Source: Streptosporangium carneum
Lineage (GTDB): Bacteria; Actinomycetota; Actinomycetes; Streptosporangiales; Streptosporangiaceae
Assembly: GCF_027922005.1 (NCBI RefSeq)
Contig: NZ_BSEV01000001.1
Span: 1,141,638 to 1,205,637, forward strand
DNA: 64,000 nt
Reading direction: 5' to 3'
Below are positions 1 through 13,681 of this stretch, piece by piece (the stretch's first letter is position 1; each line of letters starts with the position of its first letter). The position numbers and the translations under genes were made by a program. Under the pieces are notes generated by a model. The model searched no databases, was not told the DNA's origin, and saw only the letters and a program-made list of their open reading frames with translations.

Positions 1-12
1 GGGGCCCGCGGG

Positions 13-828
13 TCACCGCCGGTCGAGTCCGAGTCCCGGGAGCAGCGTCGTCACCGGGGGCAGCGTGGAGGGCACCCGCCGGCCCCTCGGCGGCCTGGTC
101 CCGGCGGGCGGAGGCTTCCGCGCGCCCCGCGCGACCGGAACACCCGGCCTCGTCGTGCGGGCGAGTCCCTCCACCGTCATGTGGGGGAGCCCGTCCGCCG
201 AGGTTCTCGCCGAGCCTGGGCGCGGCAGCGGCGGCGACAACGCCGTGCCGCCGGGCAGCGCTCCCGCGGGGTCGGTGAGAACCGGCGGTGAGGAGACAGC
301 GGAGACGGGGATCCGGGTGAACCCGCCCTGGGGGCCGTGAACGCCCGGAGCGCCGGGCAGGCCGGGCAGGTCCGGCATGTCGGCCAGCGCGCCCACCCAG
401 GCGAGACCGGGGAAGCCCGGCGTTCCGGACGGCATGGAGGCCAGGCCTGCGCCCGCCGCGACACCGGCGGCGTCAGCGAGACTGATCACCGCGGAGGCCC
501 GGGAGAGACCGGGCAGGCCCGCGGCCCGCGCGACCCTGTCCACGGCGCTGTCCACGGCGCTGTCCACAGCGGTGTCCACGGTGGGAGCCGTCCCGTCCGT
601 GGGCCGGACGGGCACGCCCACGGCCGAGACCGGGCGGTCCGCGAACCGCGCGAGCCCGTCCGCGACCCGGGGCGTGCCGCCCGTGAGGGCTCGAGGCCCG
701 TCCGAGAGCCCGCTCGCGCCCGCCGACGCCTCGTCCGTGACGGACCCGGCGACGAGGGCGGCGACGAGAGCGGTGGCGAGGGCCGCCGCCGTGAGGGTCC
801 CGCGGGCGCTCCGTGGCGTGTTCGACAT
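13..828 (-). CDS. Secreted Ala/Gly/Pro-rich protein of unknown function
   Basis: 271 residues. The start at 828 is chosen because AGGGGG lies 7 nt upstream; an in-frame ATG at 858 has no ribosome binding site. Residues 1-36 look like a Sec signal peptide: Arg residues near 6-9, a hydrophobic Ala/Leu/Val stretch at about 12-29, and an A-S-A cleavage motif near 36. No domain is recognisable in the mature part. Residues 83-98 repeat A-V-D-S/T, encoded by a 12-bp tandem DNA repeat, and residues about 151-169 contain collagen-like G-x-P steps. It is likely exported, but nothing indicates a function. It lies downstream of clpB and is separated from it by a strong hairpin, so it is probably transcribed on its own. 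Confidence 0.6.
   Translation of the reverse strand: MSNTPRSARGTLTAAALATALVAALVAGSVTDEASAGASGLSDGPRALTGGTPRVADGLARFADRPVSAVGVPVRPTDGTAPTVDTAVDSAVDSAVDRVARAAGLPGLSRASAVISLADAAGVAAGAGLASMPSGTPGFPGLAWVGALADMPDLPGLPGAPGVHGPQGGFTRIPVSAVSSPPVLTDPAGALPGGTALSPPLPRPGSARTSADGLPHMTVEGLARTTRPGVPVARGARKPPPAGTRPPRGRRVPSTLPPVTTLLPGLGLDRR
536..583. repeat. 12-bp tandem repeat, four copies, inside the secreted-protein gene
   Basis: Four consecutive copies of a unit close to CTGTCCACGGCG. The first two are identical, the third has one change and the fourth three. On the minus strand they encode the A-V-D-S/T repeat, so the repeat keeps the reading frame. Confidence 0.85.
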
Positions 829-844
829 GCACGTCCCCCTGTCG

Positions 845-872
845 CGTTCGGCAGTCATAGGACTGCCGAACG
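845..872. terminator. Perfect 12-bp stem-loop downstream of clpB
   Basis: The arms CGTTCGGCAGTC and GACTGCCGAACG are perfectly complementary around a 4-nt loop. It lies 45 nt beyond the clpB stop codon and just upstream of the secreted-protein start. There is no T-tract. Termination of the heat-shock operon is the simplest reading; an operator palindrome or 5'-leader hairpin for the next gene is possible. Confidence 0.55.
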
Positions 873-901
873 TAACAGGGGGAGCCGGCTCGGGGGCGGG
901 C

Positions 902-916
902 TTGACCCTATGCTGG

Positions 917-920
<4 letters not shown>
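902..920. terminator. Small hairpin overlapping the clpB stop codon
   Basis: TTGACC and GGTCAA form 6-bp arms around a 7-nt loop, and the right arm contains the clpB stop codon. It may help stabilise the 3' end of the transcript. Low confidence as a functional site. Confidence 0.25.
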
Positions 921-3502
<2,582 letters not shown>

Positions 3503-3534
3503 GCTTGTCTGCCTTGCTCCGTTCGGCGGCTGTG

Positions 3535-3551
3535 GCGCCGGTGACCGGCGC
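3535..3551. other. Stem-loop in the hspR-clpB gap
   Basis: GCGCCGG and CCGGCGC form a 7-bp stem with a TGA loop, 33 nt before the clpB start. With no T-tract, an mRNA processing or stability element is as likely as a partial terminator that lowers clpB relative to dnaK. Confidence 0.3.
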
Positions 3552-3584
3552 TGTGTGGTCCCCCCGGCCTTCGAGATGGAGTGG

Positions 3585-3932
3585 TCAGGCGGGTGGCAGT
3601 TGGTACTGGATCAGCGCGCGGATCATGGCCATCTCGGCGCGCAGACGGTGGTTCTCGTCACGCAGGCGCAGCGCCTCGGTCTCCAGCGCCAGGATGCGTT
3701 TGATGCCCGCGAGGTTGATGCCCTCCTCCTGGGAGAGCCGCTGCACCTCGCGGAGCATCACGATGTCGCGCGTGGAGTACAGGCGACCGCGCCCCGCCGT
3801 ACGGCCCGGGCTGACCAGGCCGAGACGGTCGTACTGTCGCAGGGTCTGGGGGTGGAGGCCGGACAGCTGGGCCGCCACCGAGATCACATATACCGGGGTG
3901 TCGTCCGACAGATCGAAGTAGTTGGCGTCCAT
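3585..3932 (-). CDS. hspR: Heat-shock repressor HspR (MerR family)
   Basis: 115 residues. It represses the dnaK operon by binding HAIR inverted repeats, with DnaK as corepressor in Streptomyces. The N-terminal winged helix-turn-helix of the MerR family is clear (residues about 14-80: [20 protein letters not shown], then GRLYSTRDI). A short coiled coil follows (about 85-105), with a hydrophobic C-terminal tail. The start lies 2 bp after the dnaJ stop codon, so translation is probably coupled. The matching operators are at 7666-7686 and 7717-7737, making this a closed autoregulatory loop. Confidence 0.95.
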   Translation of the reverse strand: MDANYFDLSDDTPVYVISVAAQLSGLHPQTLRQYDRLGLVSPGRTAGRGRLYSTRDIVMLREVQRLSQEEGINLAGIKRILALETEALRLRDENHRLRAEMAMIRALIQYQLPPA

Positions 3933-3934
3933 GG

Positions 3935-5125
3935 CTACTCGCTTCTGGCCTGTTGGATGAGCTCGGCCCGCGGGTCACCGCCCGCGGTGGCGTCGCGGAA
4001 TTCCTCCAGGGCGCCCCTCGCCTTGTCCTCCAGTTGCTGGGGGACGAGGACCTCGACCGTGGCGAGCAGGTCGCCCTTCGTGCCGTCCTTGCGGGCCACG
4101 CCCCTGCCCCGCACCCGGAAGGTGCGGCCGTTCGGGGTGCCCTCGGGGATGCGCAGGGTGACCGGCATCCCCTTCAGGATCGGCACCTTGATCTCCGCGC
4201 CGAGCGCGGCCTCGGTGAAGGTGACCGGCACGGTGATCGTCAGGTTCTCGCCGGTCCTGCCGAAGACAGGATGCGGCTTGACGTGGATCTGGACGTACAG
4301 GTCACCGGCAGGACCGCCGTTCTCACCGGGCGCGCCCTTGGCCTTGATCTTGATGCGCTGGCCGTCGCCCACTCCGGCGGGAATGCGCGCCTGGATCGTG
4401 CGGGTGCTCTTGCCCCGCCCGCTTCCCTCGCACACCGGGCACGGGTCGTCGACCAGCAGACCCCGCCCCTTGCAGTCGCGGCACGGCTCGGAGAAGGCGA
4501 AGTTGCCCAGGTTCCGGCTGGCCGCGCCGGTGCCCTCGCAGGTCGGACAGACCCTCGGGGTCGTCCCGGCCTTGGCTCCGGTGCCCGTGCACGCCGCACA
4601 GGCGGAGGAACTGGTCAGGCGGAGCGAGACCGTGGTGCCCTCGACGGCCTCCCCGAAGGAGAGGGTGACCTCCGTCTCCACGTCCTGGCCGCGCCGCGCC
4701 CTGGTGGTCGCCCCGCCCGTGCGGGGCGCCCCGCCTCCCCGGTTGAAGATGCCGCCGAAGATGTCGCCGATGCCCCCGCTGCCCGCGCCGGCCTGCTGGT
4801 TGGCGCCCCCGAACAGGTCCCCCAGGTCGAAGGGGAACCCGCCCCCGCGGGAAGCCCCCCCGGCTCCCGCGTAACCGCCGAGCCCCGATCCGAACAGCGT
4901 CCGCGCCTCGTCGTACTCCTTGCGGCGCTTGGTGTCGGACAGGACGTCGTAGGCCTCGGAGACCTCTTTGAACTTGGCTTCGGTCTCCGTGCTGCCCTGG
5001 TTGGCGTCCGGATGGTACTGCCTGGCCAGCTTCCGGTACGCCTTCTTGATTTCCTCGGCGGTGGCGGTCTTGGGCACACCAAGGACGGCGTAGTAGTCCT
5101 TCTCCAGGTAGTCCTTGGTGCTCAT
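3935..5125 (-). CDS. dnaJ: Co-chaperone DnaJ (Hsp40)
   Basis: 396 residues. It stimulates DnaK ATPase and delivers unfolded substrates. The start at 5125 ([16 protein letters not shown]) has AAGGAA 6 nt upstream; the open frame extends further but without a better signal. The J domain has YHPDAN near residue 40. A Gly-rich linker follows (about 75-135), then the zinc domain with four CxxCxG motifs ([34 protein letters not shown]) and two C-terminal substrate domains. This is DnaJ1 type, co-transcribed with grpE and hspR. Confidence 0.97.
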   Translation of the reverse strand: MSTKDYLEKDYYAVLGVPKTATAEEIKKAYRKLARQYHPDANQGSTETEAKFKEVSEAYDVLSDTKRRKEYDEARTLFGSGLGGYAGAGGASRGGGFPFDLGDLFGGANQQAGAGSGGIGDIFGGIFNRGGGAPRTGGATTRARRGQDVETEVTLSFGEAVEGTTVSLRLTSSSACAACTGTGAKAGTTPRVCPTCEGTGAASRNLGNFAFSEPCRDCKGRGLLVDDPCPVCEGSGRGKSTRTIQARIPAGVGDGQRIKIKAKGAPGENGGPAGDLYVQIHVKPHPVFGRTGENLTITVPVTFTEAALGAEIKVPILKGMPVTLRIPEGTPNGRTFRVRGRGVARKDGTKGDLLATVEVLVPQQLEDKARGALEEFRDATAGGDPRAELIQQARSE

Positions 5126-5159
5126 CTCAGTTCCTTTGCAGATCTCAGATACGGGGGGT

Positions 5160-5744
5160 TCAGTTGTCGCTCGCGACAGGCTCTTCTTCGGGCTCGGCGA
5201 CCGCGACCCGCGCGGGGCGGAGCACACGCTCGCCGATGCGGTAACCGGGCTGCAGGATCTCCACGCAGGTCGGCTCCGTGACGTCGGGGGAGTAGCTGTG
5301 CAGCAGGGCCTCGTGCACCGTCGGGTCGAAGGGCTCGCCCTTGGTCCCGAAGGTGCTCAGTCCCAGCTTTCCCGTCGCCGCCTCCAGCGACTCGCTCACC
5401 TTGGCGAAGCCGCCGGTGAGCTCGCCGTGGTCGCGGGCCCTGCCGATGTCGTCGAGGACCGGCAGCAGTTCGCCCAGCACACCCGCGACCGCCTGCTCCT
5501 TGACCGCGGTCCGGTCGCGTTCGACCCGCTTGCGGTAGTTGGAGTATTCCGCCTGGAGACGCTGCAGGTCGGCGGTGCGCTCGGCGAGCTGGGTGGCCAG
5601 CTCGACCGAGGCCAGGTCGGGGGTGGGAGCGGCCTGGTCGGCCTGCTCCTTGCCCGTCTCACGTGCCTGCCCCGTCTCCGGGTCGATCTTGCGGTTGTCG
5701 CGGATCACCGGCTCCTGCTCGGAACCGTTCTCACGCGTGTTCAC
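5160..5744 (-). CDS. grpE: Nucleotide exchange factor GrpE
   Basis: 194 residues. It releases ADP from DnaK. I chose the GTG at 5744 because GGGGAG lies 8 nt upstream, whereas the longer open frame overlaps dnaK and reads as Arg/Thr-rich noise. The N-terminal 50 residues are acidic and disordered. A long helix (about 55-110) carries the dimer coiled coil with YRKRVERDR, and the C-terminal beta domain ends in the typical PARVAVAEP segment. The gene is 28 bp downstream of dnaK. Confidence 0.95.
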   Translation of the reverse strand: MNTRENGSEQEPVIRDNRKIDPETGQARETGKEQADQAAPTPDLASVELATQLAERTADLQRLQAEYSNYRKRVERDRTAVKEQAVAGVLGELLPVLDDIGRARDHGELTGGFAKVSESLEAATGKLGLSTFGTKGEPFDPTVHEALLHSYSPDVTEPTCVEILQPGYRIGERVLRPARVAVAEPEEEPVASDN

Positions 5745-5772
5745 GCTCGCGCTCCCCTCGGCTTTCCCGCCG

Positions 5773-7996
<2,224 letters not shown>

Positions 7997-8028
7997 GGGG
8001 CCTCGCAGGTCAGCGGGGCCCCGCGGGG

Positions 8029-8496
8029 TCAGCGGGCGCCGTCGACGACCTTGCGCTTGCCGAGAGGGGCCTTGAGCTTGACCGTCGTCACCTTCTGGAC
8101 GGCGATGTCGATGCAGGCCACGTTCTGGACCTTGCTGCTCTCGCCCTCCCAGAGGGTGACGGTCACCCGCTTGGCCGTCTGCTTCACGCTCACCCGGTCG
8201 AGCACGTGGCAGGGCTCGACCCCGGACCACCAGACGACCCGCAGACTCCGGCCGTCCTTCGACGGCTTGGCGGACAGCCACGTCACCTTGCGGGGGTTGT
8301 TCGTGTGGCCCTCCGGCTTGACCGGCCTGGGCGCGCCCTTGCCCGTCGGCTCGACCTTGGGCGCGACGGTGTGGCTCACGGACAGGGAGGGGACGGTGAC
8401 GCCTGCTCCCGCGGCGCCGGGGGCCGTGGCGCTGTGTTCGGTGCCACAGCCGACGGCCAGCAACAGGCTTCCCGCCAGGACGGGGATCACGATCAT
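8029..8496 (-). CDS. Lipoprotein of unknown function
   Basis: 155 residues. The start at 8496 has AGGGG 7 nt upstream; an ATG two codons earlier (8502) is the alternative. A short hydrophobic signal ends in the lipobox LAVGC, so the protein should be lipidated at Cys18 and anchored outside the membrane. A Thr/Pro/Gly-rich linker leads to a C-terminal domain (about 75-150) with WWSGVEPC near its start and a second Cys (VACIDIA). These two cysteines could form a disulfide. I recognise this only as a recurrent actinobacterial extracytoplasmic domain and can give no function. Confidence 0.7.
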   Translation of the reverse strand: MIVIPVLAGSLLLAVGCGTEHSATAPGAAGAGVTVPSLSVSHTVAPKVEPTGKGAPRPVKPEGHTNNPRKVTWLSAKPSKDGRSLRVVWWSGVEPCHVLDRVSVKQTAKRVTVTLWEGESSKVQNVACIDIAVQKVTTVKLKAPLGKRKVVDGAR

Positions 8497-8534
8497 ACGC
8501 ATACCCCTGACAACGAACGGCGGCCCCGTCCGGT

Positions 8535-8750
8535 TCAGCGCGCCCTGACGTCGTGCCGTTCCACGATCGCCTCGTCGAACTCGCCTCGTTCCGCGCGTGC
8601 GGAGAGCTTCTCCAGTGCCTCGATCCGCCTGACCCGCGACACGTACTCCCGCAGTGCCGTGTTCACGGTGTCCTTCTTCGTCGTGGTGCCCAGCATCCGC
8701 ATGGCCTCGGCGAGAGCGTCGTCGTCGATGTCGATCTGTGTGACGGACAT
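8535..8750 (-). CDS. VapB-type antitoxin, apparently without a toxin partner
   Basis: 71 residues. The start at 8750 has GGAGGGG 5 nt upstream. The sequence (VTQIDIDDDALAEAMRMLG, then KKDTVNTALREYV) is the ribbon-helix-helix DNA-binding fold of VapB/DUF2191 antitoxins, followed by a helical C-terminal part that would normally embrace a PIN-domain VapC toxin. No PIN domain gene follows: the next gene 33 bp downstream is the lipoprotein and the other neighbour is divergent proC. It may be a solitary antitoxin, a relic, or a regulator in trans. Confidence 0.75.
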   Translation of the reverse strand: MSVTQIDIDDDALAEAMRMLGTTTKKDTVNTALREYVSRVRRIEALEKLSARAERGEFDEAIVERHDVRAR

Positions 8751-8884
8751 GATGCCCCTCCAATGTTGGTCGCCACTAAACGCATTGTGCATCGCCACCA
8801 TCGGCGGGTCGGCCTGCTGTGACGGCTCGCGGTGGTGGCCCCTTAGGCTGGTCATCCGCTTTTCCTCATGCAAGGTGCGTTGAC

Positions 8885-9679
8885 GTGATCGCGATTCTGG
8901 GAACCGGGAAGATGGGCGAAGCCCTGCTGTCGGGGCTGCTGCGGGCCGGGTTCAAGCCGGGCGACGTGCTGGCGACGGCGCGGCGTCCCGAGCGGGCCGT
9001 CGACCTTCGGGAGCGGTACGGCGTGCACGTCGTCTCGAACGCCGAGGCCGCGAAGAGCGCGGAGACGATCATCCTCGCGGTCAAGCCGCAGGACATGGCC
9101 TCCCTGCTGACCGAGATCGCCGCGCACGTCCCCGCCGACCGTCTGGTGATCTCGGCGGCGGCCGGCATCACGACCTCGTTCGTCGAGTCGAGGCTGGAGG
9201 CCGACATCCCGGTGGTGCGGGTCATGTCCAACACCCCGGTGCTGGTCGACGAGGCGATGAGCGTCATCTCGGCGGGCGCCCACGCCTCGGAGGAGCACCT
9301 GCGGCGGGCGGAGGACCTGCTGCGGCCGGTGGGCAAGGTGCTGCGGATCCCCGAGTCGCAGCAGGACGCCGCGACCGCGCTGTCCGGCAGCGGCCCCGCC
9401 TACTTCTTCTACCTCGTCGAGGCCATGGTCGACGCGGGCATCCTGCTCGGCATGCCCCGCGCGGCCGCGCTCGACATGGTCACCCAGTCGATCGTCGGCG
9501 CGGCCATCATGCTCCGCGACTCCGGGGAGCATCCGGTGATCCTCCGTGAGGCCGTCACCTCTCCCGGCGGCACCACCATCGCCGCCATCGCCGAGCTTGA
9601 GCGCCACAGCGTCCGCGCGGCCTTCCTGGCGGCCATCGAGGCGGCGAGGGACCGCAGTCGCCAGCTCGCGGGCGGCTGA
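8885..9679 (+). CDS. proC: Pyrroline-5-carboxylate reductase (proline biosynthesis)
   Basis: 264 residues, normal for the family. It reduces 1-pyrroline-5-carboxylate to L-proline with NAD(P)H. The GTG at 8885 is chosen because AAGG lies 8 nt upstream and it places the Rossmann motif (IAILGTGKMGEALLSG) at the N-terminus as in other ProC proteins. The C-terminal dimerisation domain carries the family signature (SGSGPAYFFYLVEAM and SPGGTTIAAIAELE). It is divergent from the vapB-like gene and shows no operon partner. Confidence 0.95.
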   Translation: MIAILGTGKMGEALLSGLLRAGFKPGDVLATARRPERAVDLRERYGVHVVSNAEAAKSAETIILAVKPQDMASLLTEIAAHVPADRLVISAAAGITTSFVESRLEADIPVVRVMSNTPVLVDEAMSVISAGAHASEEHLRRAEDLLRPVGKVLRIPESQQDAATALSGSGPAYFFYLVEAMVDAGILLGMPRAAALDMVTQSIVGAAIMLRDSGEHPVILREAVTSPGGTTIAAIAELERHSVRAAFLAAIEAARDRSRQLAGG

Positions 9680-9755
9680 TCCCGCACCCCCTCTATTAAT
9701 AAAGTTTCTTCCATAAGGCATCATTTCCCCGGGACTCGGTGGGAATGGGGCAAAG

Positions 9756-11015
9756 GTGGAGCAGGCCGTACACGCTGGCGACCAGGGAGAACAGAGGGGG
9801 CCCGCGGTCTGGTCGCGGAGTTTCGGTCTGTTCTTCACCGCGCGGTCGGTCTCCATGCTCGGCGCCGCGATGATCCCGTTCGCGACGGCGGTCGGCGTCG
9901 GCGCGCTGGGGTACGGTCCGACGGGGGTCGGACTGGCGCTGGCCGCCTGGATGGCGCCCTTCGCGGTGCTGATCCTGTTCGGCGGGGTGTTCGCCGACAG
10001 GTTCACCCCGCGCCGCATGATGATCGGCGCGGACACGACCAGGGTGGTCACCCAGGGGCTCCTGGCGGCGCTGTTCCTCCTCGACCGGCCGCAGCTGTGG
10101 CAGGTGCTGGTCATCTCCGCCGTCAACGGCGTCGCCGCCGCGATGTACCAGCCGGGCGTCTCCAGCACCGTCCCCCGCGTGGCCAGGGACGTGCAGAAGG
10201 CCAACGCCACCCTGCGCGTCTCCGAGTCGATCATGCTGCTGGCCGGGCCCGGCGTCGCGGGCGCCATCGTCGGGTTCTCCAACGTCGGAGTCGTCTTCGC
10301 GATCGACGCCGTGGGGTTCGCGATCAGCGCGGCCTGCCTGCTCCTGCTGCGCCTGCCTCCGGCCTTCGCGGTCCCCGCGGAGGACTCGATGTGGCGCAAC
10401 CTGCGCGGCGGCTGGCACGAGTTCAGATCCAGGACCTGGATGTGGTCGGTGATCCTGGTCTGGATCATCTTCGGCGTCACCCTGTTCGGGCCGATGATCC
10501 CGCTGGGCTCCGTGCTGATCACCGACAGCCTGGGGGTGAGCGCGTACGGCCTGGTCATGTCCGCCTCGGGCGCGGGCACGATCGTGGGAGGCCTGGTCGC
10601 GATGCGGGCGCGTCCCGCGCGGCCGCTGCTGGCCGGGGCGATCGGCCTGTTCGGCTTCGCCCTCGAGCCGCTGACGATCGCGACCGGGATGCCGCTGGGG
10701 ATCCTGATGGCCGCGCACGTGGTGGGCGGCACCGGCTGGGCGTTCTGGTCGGTCATGTGGGCCACGAGCATCCAGACCCAGGTGCCCGCCGAGGCGCTCA
10801 ACCGCGTCACCGCCTACGAGGTCGCCGGGTCGACGATCGCCGTCCCGATCGGCCAGGCGCTGGCCGGTCCGGTCGCCGCCGCCGTCGGCGCGAGGGAGAT
10901 GCTGATCGTCTCCGCCGTCGTCGCGGTGGGCGGCTGCGTCTCGCTGCTCCTGGTGCCCGCGGTCAGGGGACTGCGCAGGATGACGGAACCCGTTCCGCCC
11001 GTCCAGCCGCTCTGA
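9756..11015 (+). CDS. Major facilitator superfamily exporter
   Basis: 419 residues with about 12 predicted membrane segments. The charged loop FADRFTPRRMM after the second helix is the MFS motif A region. Overall pattern resembles the DHA3/EntS-like group of drug or siderophore exporters, but the substrate cannot be told. A GTG start at 9756 fits the N-terminal length; the ribosome binding site is weak. It stands alone, with a strong hairpin plus T-tract after it. Confidence 0.85.
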   Translation: MEQAVHAGDQGEQRGPAVWSRSFGLFFTARSVSMLGAAMIPFATAVGVGALGYGPTGVGLALAAWMAPFAVLILFGGVFADRFTPRRMMIGADTTRVVTQGLLAALFLLDRPQLWQVLVISAVNGVAAAMYQPGVSSTVPRVARDVQKANATLRVSESIMLLAGPGVAGAIVGFSNVGVVFAIDAVGFAISAACLLLLRLPPAFAVPAEDSMWRNLRGGWHEFRSRTWMWSVILVWIIFGVTLFGPMIPLGSVLITDSLGVSAYGLVMSASGAGTIVGGLVAMRARPARPLLAGAIGLFGFALEPLTIATGMPLGILMAAHVVGGTGWAFWSVMWATSIQTQVPAEALNRVTAYEVAGSTIAVPIGQALAGPVAAAVGAREMLIVSAVVAVGGCVSLLLVPAVRGLRRMTEPVPPVQPL

Positions 11016-11077
11016 CCGTCGTGGAGCGTTCCCGGCCCTTTCCGGGACTAAGGGGCCCTTCGAGGTTCGGGGGAGGG

Positions 11078-11112
11078 CTCAGGTGGCCTCTGGGAGGCCC
11101 TGAGGGGCTTTT
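11078..11112 (+). terminator. Intrinsic terminator after the MFS gene
   Basis: CTCAG/CTGAG and GGCCTC/GAGGCC arms form an 11-bp stem with a 2-nt bulge and a TGG loop, followed by GGGGC and four T residues. It is 63 nt beyond the stop codon. Confidence 0.7.
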
Positions 11113-11156
11113 AGGGGGTATGGCTGGCTTGCTTGGGTCTGGAGGAAAGGGTCTGC

Positions 11157-11184
11157 CTGATTAATCGAAACAAGTCCCTATATT
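11157..11184 (+). promoter_or_regulatory. Candidate promoter of the acuC-like gene
   Basis: CTGATT and TATATT are 16 bp apart in a locally AT-rich patch; the -10 is nearly consensus. It would give a 5' leader of about 200 nt before the ATG at 11393, a GC-rich stretch in which I see no gene. Confidence 0.4.
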
Positions 11185-11392
11185 GCGCTCAGGTCAAAAC
11201 GGCCGCCTCCTCGGCGACGGCCGCGTAAACCCGTGCCCTCACGCGTGCGGTAACGTCGGCCCGGGTGGGAGACCCGGTCGCGAGGTCGCGCCGGTGCGCC
11301 GGGTTCCGGCCGCGGAGAGCGCCGGATCGCCGACGGCCGCGCCGCGCCGCGTGGTGTCGCGACCGATCGGGGAGATCGAACAGGGAGGGCGC

Positions 11393-12556
11393 ATGAGCCG
11401 GTCCGTGCGGGTCGTCTGGGACGATGCGCTCACCTCGTACGACTTCGGCCCGGGGCATCCGCTCGCTCCCGTGCGGGTCGAGCTGACCATGGCGCTCGCC
11501 AGGCGGCTGGGCGTGCTGGACGCGGTCGACGTGGCCGGCTGCGTGCCCGCGACCGACGACGAGCTGGCGCTGGTCCACAAGCGCGACTACGTCGACGCCG
11601 TCAAACGGGCGTCCGTCGCGGGGCGTCCCGATCATGTCTACGGGCTCGGCACCGAGGACACCCCCGCCTTCGCCGGGATGCACGAGGCCTCCGCGCTGAT
11701 CACGGGCGCCACCCTCGCCGCGGCCCGCGCCGTCCTGAGCGGAGAGGCCGAGCACGCGGTCAACGTCGCGGGGGGCCTGCACCACGCGATGCCCGGTGCG
11801 GCGAGCGGGTTCTGCGTCTACAACGACCCCGCCGTGGCGATCGCCTGGCTGCTCGCCCAGGGGGTGAGCAGGGTCGCCTACGTGGACGTGGACGTGCACC
11901 ACGGCGACGGCGTCCAGGCCGCGTTCTACGACGATCCCAGGGTTCTGACCGTCAGCCTGCACGAGAGCCCCCGCACCCTCTTCCCCGGCACCGGCTTCCC
12001 CGAGGAGCGCGGAGCCGAGGGGACGGCGGTCAACGTGGCGCTGCCCGCGGGATGCGGCGACGGCGGCTGGCTGAGAGCCTTCCACGCGGTCGTGCCGCCG
12101 CTGCTGCGGGAGTTCGCCCCCGAGATCCTCCTCACCCAGCACGGCTGCGACAGCCACGCCCTGGACCCGCTGGCCCACCTCATGCTCAGCCTGGACGGCC
12201 AGCGCGCCGCCTACGCGGCGTTGCACGAGCTGGCCCACGAGACCGCGGGCGGCCGGTGGATCGTGACCGGCGGCGGGGGGTACGAGCTGGTGCAGGTGGT
12301 GCCCAGGGCCTGGACCCACCTCATCGCCGAGGTCTCGGGACATCCCCTCGCCCCGTCGACCCCCACCCCGCCCGAGTGGCGGCGGTTCGTCGAGGAACGG
12401 ACGGGAGAGACGGCGCCCCTGACGCTGACCGATGGAAGAATTCCGGAATTTCGTGATTTTTCTGCTGGTTACGACCCGGCAGACCCGATCGACCGGGCCA
12501 TCATGGCGACGAGGAAGGCCGTCTTCCCCTTCCACGGGCTGGACCCCCTCCCGTGA
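11393..12556 (+). CDS. acuC: AcuC-like protein of the histone deacetylase family
   Basis: 387 residues. The family removes acyl groups from lysines using Zn; AcuC in Bacillus deacetylates acetyl-CoA synthetase. The start at 11393 has GGGAGGG 4 nt upstream. Active-site features are present: the His pair in GGLHHAMPG, the metal ligands in VAYVDVDVHHGDG, and QHGCDSH. It overlaps the next gene by 4 nt (GTGA), so the two are coupled. Whether the substrate here is acetyl-CoA synthetase is inference from the family. Confidence 0.85.
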   Translation: MSRSVRVVWDDALTSYDFGPGHPLAPVRVELTMALARRLGVLDAVDVAGCVPATDDELALVHKRDYVDAVKRASVAGRPDHVYGLGTEDTPAFAGMHEASALITGATLAAARAVLSGEAEHAVNVAGGLHHAMPGAASGFCVYNDPAVAIAWLLAQGVSRVAYVDVDVHHGDGVQAAFYDDPRVLTVSLHESPRTLFPGTGFPEERGAEGTAVNVALPAGCGDGGWLRAFHAVVPPLLREFAPEILLTQHGCDSHALDPLAHLMLSLDGQRAAYAALHELAHETAGGRWIVTGGGGYELVQVVPRAWTHLIAEVSGHPLAPSTPTPPEWRRFVEERTGETAPLTLTDGRIPEFRDFSAGYDPADPIDRAIMATRKAVFPFHGLDPLP

Positions 12557-13359
12557 CGGCGTCCCGGCGCGTTCCGCCCATGACGCGTGGCGAGCTCCGC
12601 GAACACCTGGTCCGCACCCGGATCGCCGGTCAGGTGGCGACCAGCAGGGAGAACAACCTCGACCACTACCGGTCGCTGGCCAACCGGGACCCGCACCACA
12701 TGTTCGGGCTGACGTTCGAGGGGCGCTGGACCTACCGGGACGTCCTGGAGCTGATGGCCAAGTCCGCCGGGGTCGTGGCCGACCCCGAGCACAGGGAGGG
12801 CCAGGACGTCATCGACCCCGACCGGACGATCGACGCGGTCGAGGCGATGGGCGACACGGTCGCCGGGGTGCTCCGCGGCGGCTCGCCCAGGATCCTCCTC
12901 GCCACCGGGCACCCGACCGGTCTGCTCACCGTCCACATGGCCCTGGCCAGGCTGCTCAGGGAGCACGGCGCGAGGCTGATGGACACGGCGGAGGGCTGGT
13001 CCTACTGGGGGGCCAGGTTCGGCCGCAAACGCAAGATCCGCTACATGGACGACGTCGCCATGCTGGCGGACAAGGGCTCCTTCGTGCACACCCACGACCC
13101 GGCCCCGATGGAGGCCATGATCGCCGAATTCGGCGAGGAGCGCCCCGACCTGGTGATCGCCGACCACGGCTGGGCCGGGGCCGCGGGCGAGGCGGGGATC
13201 CTCACCGTCGGGTTCGCCGACAGCAACGACCCCGCGCTCTTCGTCGGAGAGGCCGAGGGCAAGGTCGCGGTGACCGTGCCGCTTGATGACAACGTGCTGC
13301 CAAGATATTACGCTCCGCTGACAGATCATCTGGTCGAGAGGGTCCTGCGGGCCCTCTGA
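12553..13359 (+). CDS. Conserved actinobacterial protein, phosphatase-like by annotation habit
   Basis: 268 residues. The GTG start overlaps the acuC stop by 4 nt. Homologues next to acuC in Streptomyces are usually named phosphatase; I recognise it from that context and not from a clear catalytic motif. Visible features are a possible nucleotide- or phosphate-binding loop (ILLATGHPTGLL near 115-127), conserved aspartates in RYMDDVAML and LVIADHGWAG, and no signal or membrane segment. It is cytoplasmic and coexpressed with a deacetylase. Confidence 0.6.
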   Translation: MTASRRVPPMTRGELREHLVRTRIAGQVATSRENNLDHYRSLANRDPHHMFGLTFEGRWTYRDVLELMAKSAGVVADPEHREGQDVIDPDRTIDAVEAMGDTVAGVLRGGSPRILLATGHPTGLLTVHMALARLLREHGARLMDTAEGWSYWGARFGRKRKIRYMDDVAMLADKGSFVHTHDPAPMEAMIAEFGEERPDLVIADHGWAGAAGEAGILTVGFADSNDPALFVGEAEGKVAVTVPLDDNVLPRYYAPLTDHLVERVLRAL

Positions 13360-13373
13360 GGCGGACGTTGCGT

Positions 13374-13401
13374 GTATGGGACCGTCCCTATACGGGGTTT
13401 T
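13374..13401 (+). terminator. Hairpin and short T-run after the acuC operon
   Basis: GTATGGGAC pairs with GTCCC-ATAC (one bulged T), followed by GGGGTTTT. It lies 14 nt after the stop codon. The following 13402-13581 shows no gene. Confidence 0.5.
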
Positions 13402-13581
13402 CGCGCCTGCATTCCCCGGCCCTCGCCGACCGTTTGCCAACTTTTTGGCTGTTGTGGGCGACTCTAATAAGAGACAGTTGGTCCGTTCCAAGATCAAGGT
13501 GAGGGGCACGGTCCGGCTGCTGGCCAGCGATTTCCTCCGTTTCGCTGACGTGGGGCTACGAAGACTGAGACAGTAGGGGGT

Positions 13582-13609
13582 TTGCACACTCGGAGTCCCG
13601 ACTTACGCT
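13582..13609 (+). promoter_or_regulatory. Candidate promoter of the bdtA-like gene
   Basis: TTGCAC and TACGCT are separated by 16 bp, with about 70 nt to the ATG at 13682. The -10 region reads TTACGCTG, which also matches the left half of the BldD box (TNAC-N-C-A/T-G). Since bdtA is a BldD target in S. coelicolor this may be meaningful, but the right half of the box is poor. Confidence 0.35.
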
Positions 13610-13681
13610 GACGGCAGTACACGTGCGTGAGCAATGGCACCAGTGGGGATAACCCGGAAACACGTGCGGAAGAGGCGTCCG

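Noticed and set aside
536-583. CRISPR-like short repeats
   Set aside because: Tandem 12-bp units without spacers, in frame within a coding sequence. No other regularly spaced repeat array with spacers exists in the window.
3503-3584. HAIR operator directly before clpB
   Set aside because: The only dyad there is a GC stem-loop; no TTGAG-N9-CTCAA pattern is present.
8029-8763. 244-residue version of the lipoprotein overlapping the vapB-like gene
   Set aside because: The extra 89 residues are His/Arg-rich frame noise over a better-supported gene; the lipobox signal starts at 8496-8502.
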